Made by a program: the position numbers and the translations under genes
Notes under the pieces: model-generated
The model's database searches: none
What the model saw: only the letters and a program-made list of their open reading frames with translations
Told to the model about the DNA's origin: nothing
Shown: positions 48,400-60,996 of the stretch, in pieces
Layout: each line of letters begins with the position of its first letter
How positions within the stretch are numbered: position 1 is the stretch's first letter
Assembly: GCF_030272615.1 (NCBI RefSeq)
Contig: NC_081408.1
Coordinates: forward strand, 617,332,476 to 617,396,475
DNA: 64,000 bases
DNA from: Cryptomeria japonica
Taxonomy: Eukaryota > Streptophyta > Pinopsida > Cupressales > Cupressaceae
Reading direction: 5' to 3'

Positions 48400-49574
48400 T
48401 GATGAATATTAAGAGGGGGGAGTGAATTAGTATACCAAAAAATACTATACTTAAACACTTTAATAGTCTAGTAGTAAACTGGTAGAGCAGTTTAGCAAAC
48501 AAGCCAGTTAACACACATGCAAACCAAATAGCAAATAATGCATTCACCCACAGAAGCACAACCACCATAACACAAGAGATTTTGACGTCGAAACCCAAAT
48601 GGGAAAAACCACGGTGAGATGAAACTCACAAGTAACTATCTGCAGAATAGTAACCAGACTGGTTAAGGTCATACAATGTTCTTTACCAAAACAGATCCTG
48701 TTAGGAATCTCAGTCTCTGTATAAGTCTAATTAAAGACTACCTTGTGAGAGGATTTAAGATCTACAAATGTGAACCACCTTGTTAGAGGATTTACAAAGC
48801 CTTTGTCAGGCCTACCTAGTTAAGGGTCTTCAGACTTGTCGAAGATGTAAGTAATCAACAAGTGAGTGATCTAGATACTAGGACAATATGCTTGGTTAGA
48901 TCCTTGATAGCTCATTGTTAATGCATTTCAACATTACTTCAGTCTTCAGACACTTCTACACTCTGTTACAGCTCACAGACTTGATCTTCTCTCCTAAGAT
49001 GGCTCATACAAAAACTCATGAAATATTAAAACCCTTACAACTACTCCTAAAACCCTAAACATGATGTCCTTAAGAAGGAACCTGATTTCATGTCGGTCCA
49101 ATAAGATTACAGTACGAGTTCCTAGGTTCAGTGTACCTAGACATATTTGGTAACACGACACAGAAGCACCACCAGAGTGTCAGCACCGCCAAACAAACGG
49201 TGGATGGTAACTCATCATAGAGTAATACCGGTTTATACAAAAAGTCAATTGCCGGTTTGGAACTTAGAGTAATACCGGTTCAAATATTAAACAGATTGCC
49301 GGTTCACACTTTCACCAATTACTGGTTTGCCAAAATGAAGACTGGGAATATGATAACTGTCGCTTTAGTTCCTTTTCTCTGCTCCGCTTAAGTCTGTATG
49401 TCGCTTGAGATCGGTAAACACTTTCTGCATAACATCAATAGTCTAAAGACTACAACATGATACCGGTTTGGAACAATTACTGGTTAAGCATAACTCATAC
49501 ATACAAAAAGTGATCTCAAAGCAAATGTGTGTCTATCAATGACAATCACAACATAATCATAAAAAATTCCAACA
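48400..49574 (-). repeat. 3' LTR of minus-strand SIRE-like Copia element 3
   Basis: On the minus strand it starts tgttggaattttttatg at 49574 and ends near 48400 after the 'cactcccccctctt' block. It shows the same block order as the LTR fragment at 1-795. A purine tract abuts its start. Confidence 0.75.
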
Positions 49575-49588
49575 ATCTCCCCTTTTGG
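49575..49588 (-). other. Polypurine tract, Copia element 3
   Basis: On the minus strand it reads ccaaaaggggagat, directly before the LTR start. Confidence 0.8.
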
Positions 49589-49907
49589 TATTGATGGCAA
49601 CACTTAGGAAAATTTTTGACAACTAAGCATTTTACAACAAAATTATGTCATAATCAAAATTACTCCCCCTAAGCATATACACTATCTCTTTTGTAGAAAA
49701 TACAATGTATACTACTCTCTTACAGAGATAAACATGAAAGTATACATAGAATGCATCAAAATTTTAAATACCAGAATACTACTCCCCCTTTGCCAACAAT
49801 GACAAAATACAGCTGATAACCCCTGTTTCCATTAACATTAAAATAATAAGTGTTTATGAAAATAAAGAGTGAAACTTGTCAAAAATAGATTTAAAGTCTT
49901 GAGTAAA

Positions 49908-51944
49908 TTACTTCATGGATAATGACCATGATTCAAGCAATGAGGTAGCAACCTCATTCTCTGTCTTCATCTGATAGACCTGTTCTTTCATGGAATCCAT
50001 GGTACTCATCTCTTGAGTAACTGTGAGGGCATCCAGATTTAGATAGCATTTCTGAAGAATTTGCAGTCTTGGTAGTAGGACCAGTTGAAGTTCCTGCAAA
50101 TTACATGTCCGGTTGCTTGTCTCTGCCTCTATTCTTGCAGACTGGAAATGAAACTGGTGAGTGGTTTGTCCATATGTGGAGAAGGAATCATATGGAGTCT
50201 TGAAGGTGCTTATAAATGACTGCATATCAAATTGCAGTTTGACTTTCTGAGCAAGCACATCATCACAGAATAGATGAGGCTGACATATCTTACTTTGCAA
50301 TAGTTTTCCCTCATCCATTTCATCTCTAATGTCCTTATGTGCCTTTTGTAGATTAGACTAGAGTTCTGTTAACTTTTTCACCAAGGAAGTGTCCAGAGCC
50401 TTTTGATGTTTCTTCTTGGCATTTGCTTCTACAACCTCTTCTAGGCTTTGCACCTGGTCTTCTACAACTGTGCATAGGAGCTTCAATTGTGCAAGAGAGG
50501 AATCGGTACTGGGGAGGTTGGTACCGGGTATCAAATTGGTAAGTGTTTCCACCGCAGTTTGAATCACATCTTCCTCCTTTTTCCTCCTTAGAGCTTTCAG
50601 TCGCTCTTGGGCAAGCTTTATGCTTTGGAGCAACTCCATTTCATTTGCAGATTGGAGGTCAATGGGACTGGCAATGTTAGCTAGTTTAGCTTGACTACTG
50701 GTTGCCATTGGGGTCTCCACCTATGTTCTCTTTGCCACTGCTTCCTTGTCCTTGACTTTTTGCTTGTCTTCTTGTGCCTTTCTTTTCTCCTCTTCTTCTT
50801 TCTTTCTTTTCTCTTCTTCTTGTCTCTTCTCTTCATTTTTCCGCTTCTTCTCTTCTTTATCCTTCCTCTACTCCTCTTCCTTCCTCTTCTCCTCTTCCTA
50901 TTTCTTCTCTTCCTCTTTCTTCTCTTCCTCTTTCTGCTTCTCCTCTTCTTTCTTTTTCTCTTTCTTCTTCTTCTCTTCCTCTTGTTTCTTATTTTCCTCT
51001 TCTCTTCTCTTCTTCTCTTCTTTTCTCTTATCCTCTTCCTCTTTCCTCTTTTCCTCTACTTTTCTCTTTTCCTCTTCATCTTTCCTCTTTTCCTCCTCTT
51101 TTCTCTTTTCCTCTTCATCTTTATGTTTCTTCTTTTCTGCTTCCTATTGCTTCTTTTCTTCTTCTGCCTGCTTCTCCTATCCTGTTCCTTCTGATGGTGT
51201 ACCCTGAGTAACTTTTTCACCATCTAAGGTGTCAACGTCAATGGGTTCCATTTGTTCAATGATTGGTTCTCCTTCACTGTCATACATTTCATTCGGTTTA
51301 TTGATTTTTGGTTCTTGCTCAGCCTTTTTGTTGGCTTTAGATACATTGTGCAATCTTAGAGCAGCCTGGGTATGAGAGTGGGTGTCTTTCACCACTTCAG
51401 GATCTTTTCCTTCTAGCGATAGGAGTCTCCTTCTTCGCATAAAGAAAAGGCCCTTGTATCTTTCCATAACTTCATAAAGTTCTGAATTAGATACATCAGG
51501 AAAGTATTGTACAAACACTTCCTCTCTTATTTCCTGTTCTTTCTCGATGGCAATGCGCCATTTGTTATCTAAAGATTTATACAAAGAATCAAGTACCTTA
51601 GATCTAATTTCTGAGGGTGACTAGTCATTAATACATAGGTATTGAATGACTTCTTATTCTACTTCCTCTTTCTCAGTGTCATTGAAATTATCAAAATATT
51701 CTTTTAAATCTCTAAGCAATTTCCTTCTAAGATTTTTGATAGACCTTTGACAATGTGACAAAGGTTTATAAGAGGTAACATGGATATTTACCGGTGCAGA
51801 TGTTGCCTGTTCATTGCTTGTTGCCTTTGTCTTCTTCCTCGTTTGCCTAGTCTTCTTAGGCGGTTCTTCAGATACAATGTCCTCTGAGTCTGGTGTGCTA
51901 CTTTTTGCCTTCCTGTGAGGCCTCACCTCGACTCAATTTGACAT
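49908..51944 (-). pseudogene. Accessory ORF of SIRE-like Copia, Lys/Glu-rich, function unknown
   Basis: Four open segments (51654-51926, 51177-51584, 50358-50720, 49908-50318) and the sequence between them share one reading frame, interrupted by several nonsense codons. A plausible ATG is at 51942-51944. Together they make about 679 codons: a basic N-terminus (P-K-K-T-R-Q-T-R-K-K, nuclear-signal-like), a folded-looking helical part, an extremely K/E-rich stretch (about 51180-50760), then more helical sequence. It sits between the pol region and the 3' LTR, where SIRE-type elements often have an extra ORF. I do not recognise a domain, and no signal peptide or membrane segment is seen. Upstream pol is missing. 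Confidence 0.6.
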
Positions 51945-53674
51945 TTCAGTGATTTTTATATATTGACTATCATGGATACTTTATTTTGATGCATATTGAA
52001 ACTTAGTACTGATATGGTTTCAGGATTTGGATAACATTGCTATATTTTGATGATTTACTTATATGCTTTATGAGATAGAACACTACATGATTGCTAGATA
52101 AGATGATATTGCGATGATAGATGTCATTATTGAATTTGCAGGACTTTACTATGATAATAGAATTATGATGTATGGTTTAGTTTATGTGAATTAGCGTGAA
52201 ATTGCTTATGTGAAATTGCTTGATAAAAGATGTATTTAATTTGTTCGGATGTAAATTGTATGCAAGTGATGATGTGTATTGTTATTCCTTTAAATTATAT
52301 TATATGTGGATATTTGAAAGTACTAATGTGTAAATTGAGATGCGCAGGAAGTTATCCATGTGACCATTACGGAGAACCAAACCTAGACTTATGTATGTTC
52401 GTAAGCTAGGGGTTGTCTATTTGGAGAGACAACACCCCGTTTGTATTGTATTTTATTCGTAACAGTATATGCTGCTTGTGTGTTAAGTGTTATTTAAATT
52501 TATTGTGTAAAATCCACAAGAGACGTTGTCATGTTTTAAATTGTATAAGTGTTTTCTTTGTGTCACTTGACATGTGTGGATTTAAGTTTAAATTTCTTTT
52601 GTTGTTTCTTGGTGGGAAAGTGTTCAACTATAGCTTTTTCATTTAATATAACATGATGTCATAAATACCTTGGGAAAAGAATTTTTGGAGAAGTCAACAT
52701 ATGTTTGACCCGAAAATAAACTTCAGAGGGGTTTAAAATAGGTTAAATGAACACCTAGGGGTAGTTTAATAGGGTTTCCTAAAGCCCATAAGGTATACCC
52801 AAGGGTTAGGGGTAATTTTAGGCAAGTTTCTACTCCTAAGTGACCTTTTTGACATTCTAAAATGGGGCTTTTCTGAGTTGTGCGAAAATTGAAATTAGAA
52901 ATTTGAACCTAGTAGTAAACTTTCCTTTTCAGATGAGAGTTCTCTTTCCCATTCTGTCTTACCTTCCTCTTTAGTTTTTAGAAACTTGTGAGAAATGAGA
53001 GAATGAGCTTCTTAAGCAAAAATTTGAAAATTGGAGGGTAATCACCCACTCTCCATTTTTGGAGACAAGAGAATTTCTTTTGAAAAGAATAGAATAGATT
53101 TGAATAGAAAATTTGGCTAAGGGTAGAAGAAGAAGATCCGTGGATTTCGGCAGCTCTTCCTCAAATACTATCCTACCTTTGGGCAGATTAAGGTTGGTCA
53201 CATTCTTCTTTAAAATGACTCTTTCTTTGCATGTGTCTGAAAGTATGTTGGTGTAAGAAATCTATTTTCTTGTATGTCCTTTTTGGGAATTTCATTTGGT
53301 ATTTTGCATTATGTTTGTGTCTGTGTTTTTTTTGGGAGTTTTTCAAGACCTCTTACTCTTGGGAGAGAGGAAGATCTTGTGGGTGGTAGCAGTGACAACC
53401 CTCGAGTGAGAGACTCTCGTTTTGAGAGCAATCACAAGGGATTTTTGTGTGACCCTTGCTGCATGGCCTGTTTGTGTAATGGGGGTCATAAGGAGGGATA
53501 TAAAGCTAGAATGCCTTGGGGGGCATAAGGAATAAGGGGTTGAAATTTCTTGATGTATTTATTGTGCCATGAGGTGGCTACATGTTTTCCATACTTGTAG
53601 TTCTCCTCAGGGTATTGGTCCACTACCACCCTTGAAAAGGTCATCACCAAAGTGTGGTGCAGTGTAGCCAAATT
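51945..53674. other. Left flank of the Tork-like element; probable start of a Gypsy LTR
   Basis: No gene seen. The sequence continues at 58671 after removal of the Copia element and runs to the LTR end at 60825, so much of it may be one long LTR of the Gypsy element. I could not place the LTR's left end, and there is no second LTR in the window to compare. Confidence 0.4.
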
Positions 53675-53679
53675 AGGAG

Positions 53680-54112
53680 TGTTGAAATGTGGCGACTGAT
53701 CAATAAAGTACTGAACACTCAGTATGTATCCTCATCGGGGTTTGGGGACGGGTTGGGGCCCCGGGTAGGGGTTCGGGGACAGCAGCCCCCGAGAAATTTT
53801 TTTTTTTGCCGTTTTTTGTTGATGAAAATCGACATTGTAATAAAACCCTAAAAAGGCCAACTTTGTTTGTTGCCCTAAAAATGCATGTTATAAGTGGCTG
53901 GGATGCTTAAGACATTGTAAGGTTGATGTACTATTTTTGCTGGATAATAAGAAAGATTGGACGACTGTGTATGGTGGAAGTAACCCATTCTGGGTGAACC
54001 ACGTTAAATCTCTGTGTTATCTGTATCCTGTTTTATTTCTTTATCTTTTGTATTTAAATCTGCATATAATTGTTAGTTCATATTTGCTTCGGATCTACTT
54101 GAAACCCTAACA
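53680..54112 (+). repeat. 5' LTR of the Tork-like Copia
   Basis: 433 bp, tgttgaaatg...aaccctaaca, with GC-rich blocks near 53740-53790. It differs from the 3' LTR mostly by transitions. Confidence 0.9.
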
Positions 54113-54113
54113 A

Positions 54114-54127
54114 TTGGTATCAGAGCG
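54114..54127 (+). other. Primer-binding site, Tork-like Copia
   Basis: ttggtatcagagcg follows the LTR with a one-base gap. It is the classical site complementary to initiator methionine tRNA. Confidence 0.85.
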
Positions 54128-54172
54128 AGGTTTTCTGTAAATTGACAGGACTTTCAGATTTGAGTGGGAGCA

Positions 54173-57100
54173 ATGGAGGATTCCAAATTCAAGGTCAAAA
54201 AGTTTAACGGCCAGAATTATCAGTTATGAAAAATGCAGATGGAGGATTACTTGTATCAAAAGGATTTGTGGTGGCCATTGGAAGGAAAGGCAAAGAAACT
54301 GACCACAATATTAGATGAAGAGTGGGACATTTTAGATAGAAAGGCATTGGGATCCATTCGATTGTGCCTTGCGTCGTCTATAGCATTCAATTTAACAGAA
54401 GCAAAAACGACTGTAGATTTGATGGCAACATTGGCTAAGCTGTATGAGAAACCCTCGGTTTTGAATAAGGTATTTCTTATGAAGCGTTTGTTTAATTTGA
54501 AAATGAGTGAGGGAGGATCTGTAGCGGAGCACTTAAATGAATTTAATACAATTACCAGTCAATTGTCTTCGGTAAAAATTACCTTTGCAGAAGAGGTTAG
54601 GGCTCTCTTGATTTTATGTTCTTTGCCAGAAAGCTGGAATAGCTTGGTTATGGCTGTAAGTAACTCTGTCTCTAGTAAAAATACTTTAGTATTTGATGAT
54701 ATTGTTGGTGTTATCCTAAGCGAGGAAATGTGAAGGAAAAGCACAGGTGAGACTCCAACATCATTGGGTAGTGTTTTGAATGTGGAGAATAGAGGAAGAT
54801 CAAAGGAAAGAGGAAAAGGCCTTGGGAATGAGAAGTCATGAGGGAAGTCAAAGAAAGGACGCTCTCAATCTAGAGGAAAGAAAGATTGCTGGTACTGCGG
54901 AAAGTCTGGTCATCTAAAGAAAGACTGTTGGTCTCGGAAAAACAAAGAAGGAGACAAAAATTAAAATGATAGTAAGGAAGCTAATATTGCAAGTAATACT
55001 TTACAAGATGCTTTAATCTTATGTTTGGATAATGTTAATGATTCCTGGGTAATAGATTCTGGGGCTTCATTTCATGCTACACCCCATAGAAAATATTTTC
55101 TAGATTATATTCAAGGTGATTTTGGATAGGTATATTTGGGTGATGATGAGCCCTGTCAAATTGTTGGAAAAGGAAAGATAAAGATCAAGTTGCAGAATGG
55201 TAATGACTGGTTTCTGCAGGAGGTAAGACATGTTCCTAATTTAAGAAGAAATTTAATTTCTGCAGGGCAACTAGGTAGTGAAGGTTGCATAGTTACCTTC
55301 TTAGATAGTATGTGGAAGGTCACTAAAGGATCATTAGTAGTAGCTAAAGGTGCGAAAGTAGGCACATTATATCTATGTACTAGTAACACTTACTCTACCT
55401 TAGCTGCTACAGATAAAGTTACTGCAGGGACGACAACAATAAATGTTGTAAGAACAGACTCAATAATGTGGCACCATAGGCTTGGACACATGAGTGAGAA
55501 AGGGATGAAAATCCTTCACTCCAAAAATCTATTGCTAGGACTAAAGAAGATTGATTTAGAGTTTTGTGAAAACTGTGTTTATGGTAAATAGAAAAGAGTC
55601 AGATTTCTCAAGGTTGGGAAAGAGAAGAAGAGTGAGAAGTTAGAGCTTGTACATTCAGATGTATGGGGACCGGCTTAGGTATCATTTCTTGGTGGCTCTT
55701 GTTATTATGTTATTTTTATTGATGACTCAACCAGAGAAACATGAGTATATTTCCTAAAAAAAAAATCAGATGTTTTTAAAACTTTTAAGAAATGGAAAGC
55801 TTTGGTTGAGAATGAGACATGAAAAAAGTTGAAGTGTCTCAGATCAGATAATGGAGGTGAGTATTGCAGCAAAACATTTCAAGATTACTGTTCCTTAAAT
55901 GAGATTCGAAAGCAGAAGATAGTTCCAGGAACTCCATAGGAAAATGGTGTGTCAGAGAGAATGAATAGGACTATCATGGAACGTGCGAGGAGCATGAGAT
56001 TGCATGCTAGATTGCCCTTACATTTTTGGGCAAATACTATACATACTGTTGTCTATTTGATAAATAGAGGACCTTCAACCCCTTTGGATGGTGGTATTCT
56101 AGAGGAGGCATGGACTGGTAAAAAGGTAAATTATTCTTTTCTAAAAACTTTTGGTTGCGAAGCTTTTGTCCATTTTGATAAAGAAAACAGAACCAAGCTT
56201 GATGCTAAATCTCAGAAATGTACCTTTATTGGATATGGGATAGATGAATATGGCTATCGGTTATGGGATTTTGAAAATAAGAAAATAATTAGAAGTAAAG
56301 ATGTTATATTCAATGAGAAGGTTATGTATAAAGAACAGATGCAAGAAAAGAAGCATGAACAGGAAAAACAAGAATATGTGGTGTTGGATGAGATTCCTGA
56401 AAATGAAATGCCACAGGTACCTGATGCTCAGCAACAACAGATTATCCCATAAACTTTTGCAAGTGTTAGACGTTCTATGAAGACAAGTAGACCCCATGAA
56501 AGATTTTCTCCTTCTTTGTATTTTATTTTATTAACGGATTCTGGTGAACCAGAAGAATATGAAGAAGCAATGCAGGTAGATGCCAAACAACAGTGAGAGC
56601 TAGGCATGAAAGAGGAGATGAACTCCTTGATGAAAAATAAGACTTGGGACTTAGTCCCTTTACCTGCAGAAAAAAGATTCTTGCCTAACAAATAGGTTTA
56701 TTGACTGAAGGAGGAGGAAGGAGGTCAGAAAAGATATAAGGCCAGACTTGTGGTAAAAGGTTTTGCACAGAAAAAGGGTATAGATTATAATGAAATATTT
56801 TCTCCAGTTGTAAAAATGACTTCAATTAGAACTGTACTTAGTCTTGTGGCTGCAGATGATTTACATCTTGAATAATTAGATGTCAAAACAACTTTTCTCC
56901 ATGGAGATTTGGAGGAGGAAATTTACATGTTGCAACCACAGGGATATGAGGTCAAAGGTAAGGAGAACTTAGTGTGCAAGTTGAAGAAAAGTCTGTATGG
57001 CCTAAAGCAAGCACCCCGACAATGGTATTTAAAATTTGATAGTTTCATGGCTGAACATGGTTATCATGGATGTCATTTTGATCATTGTGTATATTTTAAG

Positions 57101-58096
57101 ATATTTGATAATGACAGTTATATTATCCTGTTGCTTTATGTTGATGACATGCTTGTTGCTGGGTCTAACATGTAACATATAAATGATCTTAGACAGAAAT
57201 TAGCCAGGTCATTTGCTATGAAGGATTTGGGTGCAGCTAAGCAAATTCTCAGTATGAGGATTACACGGGACAGGAAAAATAGAACCTTGAAACTGTCCCA
57301 AAGTGAGTATATAAAGGTGTTGAAAAGATTTAACATGCAGGATGCAAAAGCAATTAGTACACCTTTGGCTAGTCATTTCAAATTGACTAAGGAGATGTGC
57401 CCAAAGGCACAGGAAGAGGTTAATAAAATGTCTAACATCTTATATTCATCAGTTGTTGGCAGTCTGATGTATGCATTGGTATGCACAAGGCCAGATATTG
57501 CACATGCAGTGGGAGTTGTGAGCAGGTTTATGAGTAATCCGGGTATGGAACATTGGAATGTTGTGAAATAGATTCTTCGGTATTTGAAAGGAACTACTAC
57601 GAAGGCATTATGTTTCAAAGGATCTAATGCTGCTCTGAGTGGATTTGTTGACTCTGATCTGGCGGGTGATATTGATTCACGGAGGAGTACTACAGGGTAT
57701 GTTTTTACTATAGGGGGAACTGCAGTCAGTTGGATTTCTAGGCTGCAAAAGGTTGTTGCATTTTCAACCACTGAAGCTGAGTATGTTGCTGCTACAGAAG
57801 CCAGCAAGGAGATGATTTGGTTGCAATATTTTTTAAAGGAATTGGGTCAGACACAAGAGGATAGCCCATTGTATACTGATAGCTAGAGTGTCATTTATCT
57901 TGCAAAGAACTCTGCTTTTCATTCAAGGACAAAGCACATTCAGCTCAGGTACCACTTCATCCGGACTATTTTAGAGGAGGGTCAGTTACGGCTTGAGAAG
58001 ATTCACACAAGTGAGAATCCTGCCGATATGTTCACAAAGGCAGTTCCACAGGAGAAGCTGATTTCTTCATTAGTTTTTGTTGGTCTTCTTGGTTGA
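54173..58096 (+). pseudogene. gag-pol: Copia gag-pol polyprotein, one frame with 18 stops
   Basis: 1308 codons in one register. Gag starts at ATG 54173 and has a zinc knuckle CWYCGKSGHLKKDC at about 54887-54928. The protease site D-S-G-A follows near 55058. Integrase shows an H-H-x-x-x-G-H / C-x-x-C site (about 55470-55585), then D (55658), D (55847) and E (55955). RT has Y-V-D-D at 57137-57148. RNase H covers about 57640-58010 and ends with P-A-D-M-F-T-K. All 18 internal stops can be read as C-to-T or G-to-A changes of CAG, CAA, CGA or TGG codons, with no frameshift. It cannot make a full polyprotein now. Confidence 0.93.
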
Positions 58097-58180
58097 TAAT
58101 TATGGAATTTATACCAGTCAAGTCCTAGTGTTTTATCCAGTGGATGTTGCATGTACAGTGGTGTTGTGTAGTATCAGTCT

Positions 58181-58232
58181 CCAAGTGGGAGATTGTTGGG
58201 TGTGGAGCCTGATCAGTTTCCAAGTGGGAGAT
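58181..58232 (+). other. Polypurine tract, with a second diverged copy
   Basis: The functional-looking tract ccaagtgggagat at 58220-58232 abuts the 3' LTR. An almost identical 'ccaagtgggagattgttg' occurs ~39 bp upstream, so the tract plus the first LTR bases are present twice. Confidence 0.8.
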
Positions 58233-58665
58233 TGTTGAAATGTGGCGACTGATCAGTAAAGTACTGAACACTCAGCACGTATCCTCACTAGGGTCTGGGG
58301 TCGGGCTGGGCCTCGGGTAGGGGTTCGGGGGCGGCAGCCCCCGAGAATTTTTTTTTTTTTGCCATTTTTTGTTGATGAAAATCGACATTGTAATAAAACC
58401 CTAAAAAGGCCGACTTTGTTTGTTGCCCTAAAAACGCATGTTATAAGCGCCTGGGATGCTTAAGGCATTGTAAGGTTGATGTACTATTTTTGCTGGATAA
58501 TAAGAAAGATTGGACGGCTATGTATGGTGGACGTAACCCATTCTGGGTGAACCACGTTAAATCTTTGTGTTATCTGTGTTCTGTTTTATTTCTTTATCTT
58601 TTGTATTTAAATCTACATATAATTGTTAGTTCATATTTGCTTCGGATCTACTTGAAACCCTAACA
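58233..58665 (+). repeat. 3' LTR of the Tork-like Copia
   Basis: 433 bp, partner of 53680-54112, followed by gggag. Confidence 0.9.
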
Positions 58666-59843
58666 GGGAGTGTGTTTGAAATCTATGTGTTTCCTGCCTT
58701 CTATGTGTTTGCATGTTTGTTACTCGTTTATGGCTTGGTTCTCCGAGCTTGGAGGTGGCTACCAATTAGCCTAGGCTGGGATGTGAGCACTCCATGGTCA
58801 TATTTGTGATTTATTATGCAGGATTGTCAGGAGAAAAGAATAGGACAAGTGAAAAGTTGTAGAAGATTAGTGCTTGAAGAAATCTAATTTCATTTGTAGT
58901 TATTAGTTTTAATAGGAGAAATACACCCTCATTCGTTGGAATCAGAGGCTAAATGTAAATTCGAAATATAGACATGAGATTAGTGATTGTATTTAAATAA
59001 AGAAACATCTTGTAAACTTTGCAGAATATCTTTAATATTGTAAAAAGCTAAATATATTCCTATTTCTATTTGAAAAGAGTTACTTTTGAATTGCATGCAA
59101 TAGTCTTTGAAATATGCAAATCAGTTTTATTTAAATTTTGTGCTTTTCTTTCATCTGTGAATTTGTCTTCATTTTAATTGCAGAAAATATGAGTTGTAGT
59201 TGTTGTTAGATTTTAATAAAAATATCTAGTCAGTTGGTGTAGAAAATTGTAGAATCAGTAAATGTATTTATTGCAGAAAAGAATAATGAATTCCTAAATT
59301 AGTATTCCCTAAGTTCAGAAATAAAGTTTATTCGATGTGTTATGATGTATAGTTTAGCACGAAATTTATTTCATTCTTAGGCATTCAAAATAAAATTAAA
59401 TAAAAAAGGCATAAGTTAAATTTGCATGCATATTGTATATCGAAAAATAAATAAATTATTTTTGTTTCATGTAAAAGCAATATAGTATAATGAAGTTTTG
59501 AAAATCATTATCCCATCTATATCCTCTTCATCTAAATCAAAATACTAGAGCCTATTTATTTTAATTGGATGCCTCATGAAATTTATAAATTCATATAAAT
59601 ATAGTATTAAGGTAGTTTGCATGTATATCATTATAACTATTTTTTTTTTAAAGAAAAAAAAAAATTAAAAAAAAATAAAATGCGTTGTATATATATATAT
59701 ATATATATGAATATATCTAAATATTAAAAAAGAGAGATGTATATTAATATATATATATATCTATTTAAAAAAAAAACATAAAAATAAATTTTTTTATAAC
59801 TTTAAAAAAAAAAAAAAAAGGGGGTTTTTTGGGCCGCGGACCC

Positions 59844-59900
59844 CACTGTGTGTACACACAGTGGTCGGCCTTGCAGCTTCCACTGTGTGGTCACACAGTG
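59844..59900. repeat. Palindromic pair in a GC-rich island
   Basis: 59844-59863 is a perfect 20-bp palindrome, cactgtgtgtacacacagtg. 59881-59900, cactgtgtggtcacacagtg, is the same palindrome with only the two central bases unpaired. Flanking gcggacc / ggaccgc blocks extend the symmetry. Confidence 0.9.
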
Positions 59901-60109
59901 TGGACCGCAGCGGCTCGATGGGTTTCGGCCCTGCATCAAAATGCTAATAAAAAAATATATATATTAAACCCTAGCCCGGGTAGGGCTATGGTAATAAATA
60001 AATCAAATAAAATGGTAATCCATTTAGATTAGAGTCATTTTATAATTGAAAATCCCTAATTAGGGTTTGAAGGGCTTAATTGCTATTAAGTTGGAAAATC
60101 TTTTAGAAG

Positions 60110-60111
<2 letters not shown>

Positions 60112-60198
<87 letters not shown>
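60112..60198. repeat. (TA)n microsatellite
   Basis: An uninterrupted alternation of t and a of about 87 bp. Confidence 0.95.
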
Positions 60199-60201
<3 letters not shown>

Positions 60202-60825
60202 GGTATGTATTTATATAGAGATTTAAATATTTAAAAAATAAATTTAAAGAATAAAGCCTAATCTTATATTTTTAAATGTATTTAGTGTGATAGATACTTA
60301 ATCATGCCCTAGTTAATTTAATTAGAGCATTAAATTTTAAGTTTGGATTTAAAAGGGATTAATTTAAGCATCTTTCATTTTGAGGTTAGAATGGATGCTA
60401 GAAAAATAATTTTTAATTAGCTTTCCAAGTCGATTAATAGCTACCCGTAATTAATTTTGCCCGTGTAAATTAAATTATCTAAATTAAGTGATGCTTTAAA
60501 TGATTATTTTAATTATGGATTTAAAAATGGATTTTAGACAATATAGTCTTAATGGAGACTAAATTTATCTTCATCTTCTAGTTTTAATGAGTTTGTTTTA
60601 ATTAAACTATTGACTATGTTGATGAGAAAATAAATTAAAATCATTTAGTTTTCCACAAATAAATTTTTAATTAATTTCGTTACTTAGTTAGTATCAGAGT
60701 TAGCTCGAATATTGATATGGCAAACATGTTAATGCACGTTGAGTTAGCGAACTTTGTTAATTAATTAGTATTTGAAAAAAAAAAAAAAAATCATTCCGTT
60801 TTTGCCCTAAATTTCGGGCATGACA

Positions 60826-60844
60826 TTTTGGTATCAAAGCAAGG
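60826..60844 (+). other. Primer-binding site of the Tekay-like Gypsy element
   Basis: ttttggtatcaaagcaagg directly follows the LTR terminus, similar to the TGGTATCAGAGC site of plant chromoviruses. Confidence 0.75.
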
Positions 60845-60996
60845 TTTCCACACTAGGAACCTTACTCCACTTATGTTTTGCCTTAGATTGTTTAAATTAT
60901 TTGGTTAAATTGATTTTATCAAACTTTTAAATTTAATTGAATTAATATTATTCTAAAAGAAATTAATTAATTATTTTGCCTTATTTTCCTCTTAGG

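Larger units (their letters stand above)
53680..58665 (+). mobile_element. Tork/Tnt1-like Copia element, complete but decayed
   Basis: Two LTRs of 433 bp (53680-54112 and 58233-58665), flanked by aggag (53675-53679) and gggag (58666-58670), 4 of 5. A Met-tRNA type primer site and a polypurine tract adjoin the LTRs. One uninterrupted frame register runs from gag to RNase H. Gag style and domain order GAG-PR-INT-RT-RH fit Copia, probably the Tork lineage (inferred). Confidence 0.9.
58671..60825 (+). repeat. Probable LTR (right part) of the Tekay-like Gypsy element
   Basis: The stretch ends 'atttcgggcatgaca' at 60825, directly followed by a Met-tRNA type primer site, so at least its right end is an LTR end. 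It is very AT-rich, with poly(A/T) and (TA)n tracts (59640-59820, 60112-60198) and a GC-rich palindromic island at 59831-59915. The left limit is uncertain; the Tork-like element probably interrupts this LTR. Confidence 0.55.

Noticed and set aside
50691-51211. Three long + strand frames rich in Leu, Phe and Ser, suggesting membrane proteins
   Set aside because: They are the reverse complement of GAA/AAG-rich DNA encoding the K/E tract on the minus strand. Overlapping open frames in all three phases show they result from composition.
59829-60032. 67-codon + ORF over the palindromic island
   Set aside because: It translates palindromic and poly(A) DNA; there is no family pattern or conserved start context.
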